Assembly (NCBI RefSeq): GCF_001746295.1
Contig: NZ_MJAH01000030.1
Coordinates: forward strand, 9,677 to 68,465
Reading direction: 5' to 3'
Source: Streptomyces sp. LUP47B
GTDB taxonomy: Bacteria > Actinomycetota > Actinomycetes > Streptomycetales > Streptomycetaceae
Length of the DNA: 58,789 bases
The position numbers were made by a program, and so were the translations under genes. Numbering within the stretch: the stretch's first letter is position 1; each line of letters opens with the position of its first letter. Shown one piece after another: positions 53,838 through 58,789 of this stretch. Under the pieces are notes generated by a model that ran no database searches, was not told the DNA's origin, and saw only the letters and a program-made list of their open reading frames with translations.

Positions 53838-54524
53838 CTACCAGGGCACTTCCCCGTTTTCGTCCTGGAAGGTTCCTGTCGGACCGTCCGCGTCGAGGGT
53901 TGCGAGACGCACGACGACCCTGGCGCTCTCCTCCGGCGCCCTTCCGATTCCGAATGCCGCAGTCAGGTCGGTCGCGGTGGTGCCGGGTTCGACTGCGTTG
54001 AACTTGATGCCCGGCTGGGACTTGGCGTACTGGACCGTGAGCATGGTGGCTGCGGACTTGGACGCAGAGTAAAGCGCCAACGGCAGGTTGAACTCCGGCC
54101 GGTCCGGATTGGTCACCGCCCAGAAGGACCCGGCGCTGCTCGACACGGTGACCACGGTGGGGTTCGAGGACTTGCGCAGCAGGGGAAGCGCCGCCTCCGT
54201 CACGCGCACGATTCCCACCGCATTGGTGTCAAAGGCCCTCAGAGCCGTGGGACCGTCGGTGACTCCGTGCCCCAGGACGCCCGCGTTGTTCACCAGGACG
54301 TCGAGCCGGCCCTCGGCCGAGTCGATCGTCGCCAGCGCGCTGCTCACCGAGGCGTCGTCGGTCACGTCGAGCTGCACGAATCGTGCGCCGAGCGCCGTCG
54401 CGGCCTTCTCGCCTCGCTCGACGTCACGAGCACCGATGTAGACAACGTGGCCCAATGCCAGAAGTTGTCTGGCTGTCTCGAAGCCGATGCCCTTGTTGGC
54501 CCCAGTGATCAGTGTGATGGTCAT
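53838..54524 (-). CDS. SDR-family NAD(P) oxidoreductase
   Basis: 228 aa from the ATG at 54524 (GAGG six bases upstream). Cofactor motif TGANKGIG at 7-14, NNAG at 79-82, S129, Y152 and K156. Resembles the carbonyl-reductase-like subgroup (TLITGANKGIGFETARQL, VNNAGVLG, LPLALYSASKSA). An ester-cyclase-like gene lies 82 bases upstream on the same strand and may share its promoter. Substrate unknown. Confidence 0.93.
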   Translation of the reverse strand: MTITLITGANKGIGFETARQLLALGHVVYIGARDVERGEKAATALGARFVQLDVTDDASVSSALATIDSAEGRLDVLVNNAGVLGHGVTDGPTALRAFDTNAVGIVRVTEAALPLLRKSSNPTVVTVSSSAGSFWAVTNPDRPEFNLPLALYSASKSAATMLTVQYAKSQPGIKFNAVEPGTTATDLTAAFGIGRAPEESARVVVRLATLDADGPTGTFQDENGEVPW

Positions 54525-54606
54525 GCGTATCCTCACGAGGTGCGTGGCCCGAGTGGGCCGTTGGTGATGTCCGGACTGTTATTTGAGGTGGGCGCTGATC
54601 GCGAGG

Positions 54607-54999
54607 TCAGCCGGTCAGCTGCCGGAGAAGTTCGCCGGCGTCGTGCAGGGCAGTCATGTGCACGAACCGTCCGTCGTGGACCTGGTAGATGGCGTACTCC
54701 ACGATCTCGAACGAGGCGCCGGTGGGAGCCACACCGAGCCATTTCTTCACCGGGGTACCCCTGTTGACCAGGCGCGCAGCCAGACGGTCACCGTCGAAGA
54801 GCAGTTCCTTGAGTTCCCAGCGGAGGTCCGGGACGGCGTCCACGTCATGCTTCTGAACCGCGATGAGGTCGTCCCGCGTCGCCGGCTCACCGTTCAGGGT
54901 GGTCCGGTCGCTGATGAACTTGTCCATACCATCGAACTTGTGGGCGTTGAGCGCCTCGATATAGCGCAGGTAGAACGCGCGCAGATCACTGTCGGACAT
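54607..54999 (-). CDS. SnoaL-like/ester-cyclase-type NTF2 fold protein
   Basis: 130 aa; AAGGGTCC just upstream of the ATG at 54999. MSDSDLRAFYLRYIEALNAHKFDGMDKFISDRTTLNGEPATRDDLIAVQKHDVDAVPDLRWELKELLFDGDRLAARLVNRGTP, then FEIVEYAIYQVHDGRFVHMTALHD: pattern of the SnoaL/ester cyclase family, small enzymes or binding proteins of polyketide and stress metabolism. It is the first gene of a likely two-gene unit with the SDR. Confidence 0.85.
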   Translation of the reverse strand: MSDSDLRAFYLRYIEALNAHKFDGMDKFISDRTTLNGEPATRDDLIAVQKHDVDAVPDLRWELKELLFDGDRLAARLVNRGTPVKKWLGVAPTGASFEIVEYAIYQVHDGRFVHMTALHDAGELLRQLTG

Positions 55000-55155
55000 G
55001 AAGAGGACCCTTCTATGGGGCGGCTCCGGATTGGGGCCGCGACTGGATGCAGAGGAGACGCGACGCCCTCCACGGCCTCGCCGTGCTGGCCATCGCTGAG
55101 GAAGATGTCCGCCGAGCAGAGCCGCTCCTGACCAGGTCAGGGGTGGTTCCGCTTC

Positions 55156-55896
55156 TCAGATCTGGTTCAGGCCGCCGTCGACGTACAGGCTCGAACCGGT
55201 GATGAAGCTGCTTTGCCCGGAGGCGAGAAAGGTGACGGCGGCGGCGACTTCCTCGGGGCGTCCGAGCCGGCCCAGCGGCACCCGGGTGGCCAGTTGCCGC
55301 TGGAACCGCTCCGGCTCGGGGGTGAGTGCCGACAGCGCGGGGGTGTCGGTCGGTCCGGGCGTGACGGTGTTGACCCGTATACCGCGTCCCTTGAGTTCGT
55401 TGGCCCAGGTCCGGGAGAACGACCGGGTGGCGGCCTTGGTCGCCGCGTAGACGCCGAGCGCCTCATCGCCGACATCCACGTTGGTGGAGCCGTTCAAGAT
55501 GACCGAAGCGCCGTCGTTGAGCAGGGGCAGCGCCTTCTGGACGGTGAACAGCATGCCCCGGACGTTGATACCGAAGAGGGTGTCGAAGTGTTCCTCGGTG
55601 ACCTGCTCCAGCGGCACGAGCGAGGCGACGGAGGCATTCGCGAACAGCACGTCCAGACCCCGTCCCCGGCTACGGACCGTCTCGTAGAGCCGGTCCAGGT
55701 CGGCCAGGTTCGAGATGTCGCCGGTCACCGCGGTAGCCGCTGGACCGATCACTTCGAGGGCGGCGTCGAGTTCGGTCTTGCGCCGGCCGGTGATGAACAC
55801 GTGTGCGCCCTCGGCCGTCAGCCGGACGGCACTGGCCAGGCCGATTCCGGTACTGCCCCCGGTGACGAGAGCGGTCTTTCCTTCAAGTAGTCCCAC
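55156..55896 (-). CDS. SDR-family oxidoreductase under TetR control
   Basis: 246 aa from the GTG at 55896 (AAGGGG seven bases upstream); earlier in-frame codons would read through the operator region and are rejected. TGGSTGIG at 12-19, NAS in place of NAG at 87-89, S137, Y150 and K154, and the C-terminal GRLGRPEEVAAAVTFLASGQSSFITGSSLYVDGG. Divergent from the TetR gene, 85 bases apart, with two operators between them, so expression is ligand-induced. Confidence 0.93.
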   Translation of the reverse strand: MGLLEGKTALVTGGSTGIGLASAVRLTAEGAHVFITGRRKTELDAALEVIGPAATAVTGDISNLADLDRLYETVRSRGRGLDVLFANASVASLVPLEQVTEEHFDTLFGINVRGMLFTVQKALPLLNDGASVILNGSTNVDVGDEALGVYAATKAATRSFSRTWANELKGRGIRVNTVTPGPTDTPALSALTPEPERFQRQLATRVPLGRLGRPEEVAAAVTFLASGQSSFITGSSLYVDGGLNQI

Positions 55897-55912
55897 GTGA
55901 GCACCCCTTCGA

Positions 55913-55972
55913 CTTTTGCAACGATCGCTGCGGAAGTCGAACATAGCACTTCTGCAGCGATCGATGCGGAAG
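55913..55972. promoter_or_regulatory. Twin TetR operators between SDR and TetR genes
   Basis: Two 24-bp sites, 55913-55936 and 55949-55972, differ at only four positions. The second is CTTC-T-GCA-G-CGATCG-A-TGC-G-GAAG, a palindrome centred on CGATCG; the first has CTTT at its left edge. The centre-to-centre spacing is 36 bp. Both genes would be controlled. Confidence 0.85.
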
Positions 55973-55981
55973 GGGTAGACT

Positions 55982-56596
55982 GTGGGAGTGGAGACGAAAC
56001 AGAGCGGCCGCACCGGCCGGCCACGAGGATTTGACACCGACGAAGCTCTCGAACGCGCCATGCTGGTCTTCTGGGAGCACGGCTACGAGGGCGCGAGCTT
56101 GTCCAACCTGACTGATGCGATGGGCATCTCCACCACCAGCATGTATGCGGCCTTCGGCAACAAGGAGGAGCTGTTCCGCAAGGCCCTGGAGCGCTACACC
56201 GAGGGTCCGAGCGCATACCTGGCCCGGGCCCTGGAGGAGCCGACCGCTCTCGGCGTCGCCACCGCGATCCTGGCGGGCGCCGTTCGGACCACCACCCGCC
56301 CGGCCCACCCCCACGGCTGCCTGGGCGTCCAGGGCGCCCTGTCCACCAGCGACTCCGGACAGGAAGTCCGTGACCTCCTCGTCGCCTGGCGCGACAACGG
56401 CTACTCCTGCATCAGGGAGCGGTTCCGGCGGGCCGTCGACGACGGCGACCTGCCCCCCGGGACCGATCCGGGGCTACTGGCCCGCTGCCTCACCACCTTC
56501 GCCTACGGCATCGCCGTACAAGCAGCGAGCGGTGTCGACCGCGACGAACTCCAGGAGATGGCCGACGCCACCCTGCGCAACTGGCCGTATTCCTGA
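55982..56596 (+). CDS. TetR-family repressor
   Basis: 204 aa from the GTG at 55982 (a GTG two codons later is also possible). RGFDTDEALERAMLVFWEHGYEGASLSNLTDAMGISTTSMYAAFGNKEELFRKALERY is the DNA-binding domain; the C-terminal part (LARALEEPTALGVATAILAGAVRTTT..HPHGCLGVQGALSTSD) belongs to the group that commonly controls a divergent SDR or reductase. Autoregulation through the twin operators is expected. Confidence 0.93.
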   Translation: MGVETKQSGRTGRPRGFDTDEALERAMLVFWEHGYEGASLSNLTDAMGISTTSMYAAFGNKEELFRKALERYTEGPSAYLARALEEPTALGVATAILAGAVRTTTRPAHPHGCLGVQGALSTSDSGQEVRDLLVAWRDNGYSCIRERFRRAVDDGDLPPGTDPGLLARCLTTFAYGIAVQAASGVDRDELQEMADATLRNWPYS

Positions 56597-56599
56597 CTC

Positions 56600-56716
56600 C
56601 TGCCCGGTACATCCTCTGGTGCCCGGCTGGGCGGCAGAGCCCAAGTGGGACGGGTGTCGGGCTCTGTTGTCCGTCGATGCGGGCCGGGTGGTGCTGCGCT
56701 CAAGGCGAGGCACTGA
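56600..56716 (+). pseudogene. ATP-dependent DNA ligase fragment
   Basis: LVPGWAAEPKWDGCRALLSVDAGRVVLRSRRGTE contains the nucleotidyltransferase motif I (KWDG; adenylated Lys) of LigC/LigD-type ligases. There is no start, and the sequence is cut by the tnpB-side end of an IS605-type element near 56,717. The remainder is not found on the far side of the IS. Confidence 0.75.
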
Positions 56717-56717
56717 G

Positions 56718-56752
56718 GTGACTCCTCCCCCTCGAAACGAGGGAGCTTCTCG
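56718..56752 (-). ncRNA. Omega-RNA scaffold end of the TnpB gene
   Basis: The minus-strand sequence just after the tnpB stop forms a stem GAAGCTCCCTCG-TTT-CGAGGGGGAG and then reaches the element border. In TnpB systems the RNA comes from the tnpB 3' end and its last bases, outside the IS, are the guide. Boundaries are inferred. Confidence 0.5.
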
Positions 56753-57976
56753 CTATGCCGGTTGGGCTTCGCGACGGACCAGCCCGGCCCGTAAGACATT
56801 GAGTGCGCCCACGGTGTCCGCGTGCGCGCTGTGGCCGCACGAGACGCAGTGGAACTTCTCCTGGGTGGGCCGGTTCTCCGCTGAGACGTGCCCGCATTGG
56901 GGGCAGGTCCGGGAGGTGTTGCGGGGGTCCACGGCGATCACTTCGCGTCCGGCGCTTTCAGCCTTGGCATTCAGGATCGTCAGGAACACCCCCCATCCGG
57001 CATCCGAGATCGAGTGGTTCAGCCCTGCCTTCGCGGCGGCCCCGTTGGGCAGGAAACGGCCTGGCTGGCCGGGGTCGGGCTTCGGCGCGGGAGCCTTGAC
57101 CATGTTGCGGATCTTGAGGTCTTCGTGCGCGATGACGTCGTGTTCGCGCACGAGATCAAGCGCGGTCTTGTGGGCGTGGTCCAGGCGCTGACAGCGGATC
57201 TTGCGGTGCAGAGCGGCAACCTTCTCAACCGCCCGCTGGTGGTTCTTGGTGCGCTTGTCCCGGCCCACTCGCGGGAAACGGGCGAGGGCCTGTTGTGCCG
57301 CCTCCAGCTTCGCGGCGGCCTTGTGGCCGTGGCGCGGGTTGGGGACGAACCCGCCGCCTGAGTCGGCGAGGAAGTGGGCGATGCCCAGGTCGATGCCGAC
57401 TGAACTGCCTGTTGCGGGCAGCGGCTTCGGCTGGTCCTGTTCGGCGCTCAGGATCACATACCAGCGCTTGCCTTCGCGCTTGACGCTGACGGTCTTGACC
57501 TGGCCCACCACGGGCCGGTGCTGGTTGACCCTGACGTGCCCGACACCCTGGAAGCGAACGCGGGTCACCGGGTCGTGCGGGGTGGAGTCCCACCGGCAGC
57601 CGTCCCCGTCCTTGGGGAAGTCCACCGTGTCGAACCAGTTCGCCCCGCGAAAGCGCGGGTAGCCCGGCGAGTCGCCGGCCTTGATGCGCCGGAAGAACGC
57701 GGCGAACGCCTTGTCCAGACGGCGCAGCGTGGCCTGCTGGGAGGAGAACGACCAGCGGCCCTGGCGCTCCGGGTCGAACGCCCGGATCTCCTTGAGCTGC
57801 GCGGACTGGTCGCCGTACTTGATGCTTGTCCTGGAGCTGTGCCGGTAGGCGTCACGGCGTTCCTGCAACGCCCCGTTGTAGAGGGAGCAGTGATCCCGGA
57901 GCATCGCGGTGAGCGCGGCTTGCTGGCCCACGGTGGGTCGCATGAGGAACTTGTACGCACGGATCATCCGGCCCAC
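56753..57976 (-). CDS. tnpB: TnpB RNA-guided endonuclease
   Basis: 407 aa (404 from the fourth codon), usual TnpB length. Helical N-terminus with RAYKFLMRPTVGQQAALTAMLRDHCSLYNGALQERRDAY; RuvC-I D196 (VGIDLGIA), RuvC-II E285 (AHEDLKI), zinc finger C358/C361/C377/C380 (CPQCG, CVSCG) and RuvC-III D387 (HADTVGALNVLRAG, where DxNAA is more usual). All catalytic residues are present, so it may be active. TnpB cuts DNA matching the guide next to a short TAM and helps the IS persist. Confidence 0.93.
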   Translation of the reverse strand: MGRMIRAYKFLMRPTVGQQAALTAMLRDHCSLYNGALQERRDAYRHSSRTSIKYGDQSAQLKEIRAFDPERQGRWSFSSQQATLRRLDKAFAAFFRRIKAGDSPGYPRFRGANWFDTVDFPKDGDGCRWDSTPHDPVTRVRFQGVGHVRVNQHRPVVGQVKTVSVKREGKRWYVILSAEQDQPKPLPATGSSVGIDLGIAHFLADSGGGFVPNPRHGHKAAAKLEAAQQALARFPRVGRDKRTKNHQRAVEKVAALHRKIRCQRLDHAHKTALDLVREHDVIAHEDLKIRNMVKAPAPKPDPGQPGRFLPNGAAAKAGLNHSISDAGWGVFLTILNAKAESAGREVIAVDPRNTSRTCPQCGHVSAENRPTQEKFHCVSCGHSAHADTVGALNVLRAGLVRREAQPA

Positions 57977-58019
57977 CCCCTCCCCTGGTCAGCTTGCTTG
58001 ATCATACTACCCTTGGCGT

Positions 58020-58448
58020 ATGTCACCACGCTGGGAATCAAATCCCGATGTCCGTACCGGGCGTCATGTTGTCTACAACCTGCACGCGCACTTGGTGTTC
58101 GTAACGAAGTACCGGCGGGGCGTCTTCGATGACGACATGCTCAAGCGGTGCGAAGAGATCATGCGCGAGGTGTGCGCCGGCTTTGATGTGGAACTGCGCG
58201 AGTTCAACGGCGAGACCGATCATGTACACCTGCTGGTGCACTACCCGCCAAAGGTCGCCCTGTCCAAGCTGATCAACTCCCTCAAGGGCGTCAGCTCTCG
58301 CTACCTGCGAGCCGAATACACCGGCCGGATCAACCGCATCGGCATGGGCTCCGTCTTCTGGTCCCGCTCCTACTTCGCCGGTTCCTGCGGCGGAGCGCCA
58401 CTCACCGTGATCCGCCAGTACATCGAAGGCCAGAAGCGGCCCGTCTGA
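58020..58448 (+). CDS. tnpA: IS200/IS605 Y1 transposase TnpA
   Basis: 142 aa. HUH motif with H68 and H70 (TDHVHLLV) and catalytic Y134 (VIRQYIEGQ); NLHAHLVFVTKYRRGVF at the N-terminus and SLKGVSSRYLRAEY in the middle are standard. TnpA excises and inserts the element as single-stranded circles. The start at 58020 has no strong ribosome site. Confidence 0.93.
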   Translation: MSPRWESNPDVRTGRHVVYNLHAHLVFVTKYRRGVFDDDMLKRCEEIMREVCAGFDVELREFNGETDHVHLLVHYPPKVALSKLINSLKGVSSRYLRAEYTGRINRIGMGSVFWSRSYFAGSCGGAPLTVIRQYIEGQKRPV

Positions 58449-58590
58449 CCGTCAACCCCTGAACCGCAGAGAACTCCGCCGCTGCGCGGCTCCGGAGCAA
58501 GGATGCGTTTCCCTCCCCGGCTGAAGCCGCGGATACCCACGGGGAGTGTAAATCTAACGGCGGATCCGACGATCATGGGAGAGACGTCAA

Positions 58591-58789
58591 GTGACTGACA
58601 CCGCCGTGGAGTTGGAGACCGTGGAACCTGTCGAGAGTGCCCCGTCCGGGCAGCCTGCGCCCGTGTCTGATGAGCAACTGGTCGCGATGCTGGTGGAACG
58701 GGCCCGGTCGGAGGGGCTGCAGCTGACCGGTCAGGGCGGGCTGCTGCAGCAGCTGACCAAGCGGGTCCTGGAATCTGCTCTGGAAGGCG
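58591..58789 (+). CDS. IS256-family transposase, 3' partial
   Basis: GTG at 58591: VTDTAVELETVEPV...SDEQLVAMLVERARSEGLQLTGQGGLLQQLTKRVLESALEG, the N-terminus of IS256 mutator-type transposases (LL.QLTK.VLE.ALEGE). It runs off the window, so integrity cannot be judged. A remnant of the same family lies at 9.2 kb. Confidence 0.85.
   Translation, partial: MTDTAVELETVEPVESAPSGQPAPVSDEQLVAMLVERARSEGLQLTGQGGLLQQLTKRVLESALEG

Larger units (their letters stand above)
56717..58555. mobile_element. IS605-type element with divergent tnpA and tnpB
   Basis: tnpB on the minus strand and tnpA on the plus strand start 43 bases apart. The left end (56,717-56,752) carries a CTCCCTCG/CGAGGGGGAG hairpin; the right end (58,460-58,545) carries small hairpins such as GGCTGAAGCC, as in other IS605 ends recognised as single strands by TnpA. 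No target duplication is expected. Exact right border not certain. Confidence 0.75.

Overview
The DNA is very GC-rich, with strong third-position G/C bias. WhiB, Lsr2, an initiator tRNA without encoded CCA, a SpoIIE-type phosphatase, a type III polyketide synthase and many insertion-sequence families all point to Streptomyces or a very close actinomycete. The density of broken genes and IS remnants, especially from 28 kb onward, looks like a chromosome arm, a subtelomeric region or a large plasmid rather than the core chromosome. All statements come from reading the sequence; no database search was run.

Layout. 0-9.2 kb: a three-gene unit with a giant repeat protein (running in from the left), a beta-helix/AAA+ ATPase fusion and a membrane-anchored B-lectin. 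9.2-13.5 kb: decayed fragments (IS256, egtA, polysaccharide deacetylase, LuxR) around an intact WhiB regulator, tRNA-fMet and a lipoprotein. 13.9-17.4 kb: a Clp-N-like protein, a sensor kinase and a response regulator. 17.4-20.4 kb: an autoregulated TetR/SDR/zinc-ADH operon with two visible operators, next to an IS5 remnant. 20.6-27.7 kb: a GNAT pseudogene, a secreted DUF3472-like protein, an MMPL exporter divergent from a CsoR-family repressor with operator-like boxes between them, and a Ser/Thr kinase with a propeller domain. 28-36 kb: IS remnants, Lsr2, a truncated methyltransferase, and a large membrane-anchored NACHT (STAND) ATPase between an ISAzo13-type and an IS21-type remnant. 36.8-42.7 kb: a type III PKS, a SpoIIE phosphatase and an alpha/beta hydrolase. 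42.8-48 kb: an IS graveyard holding a PIN-domain protein, a toxin-like remnant, an immunity-like gene and a nested IS5 structure in which one element with a passenger gene is inserted into the frameshift site of another. 48-49.7 kb: a small membrane protein, then a minus-strand unit with one protein gene followed by two tRNA-like genes whose halves lie in reversed order. 50-53.8 kb: broken AraC, IS110, IS5 and IS3 genes. 53.8-56.6 kb: two SDRs, an ester-cyclase-like protein and a TetR with paired operators. 56.6-58.8 kb: an IS605-type element (TnpA/TnpB) next to a DNA ligase fragment, then the start of an IS256 transposase.

The most unusual item is the pair of minus-strand sequences at 48,672-48,910. 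In each, a tRNA 3' half (T arm and acceptor 3' strand) is followed a few bases later by a tRNA 5' half. Acceptor stems and anticodon stems both pair if the order is permuted and the split lies at position 37/38. A conserved-looking but unassigned gene lies immediately upstream on the same strand, and a hairpin terminator follows. I propose this as a candidate permuted-tRNA locus. Secondary leads are the NACHT ATPase, the three-gene locus at the left edge and the nested IS with passenger gene.
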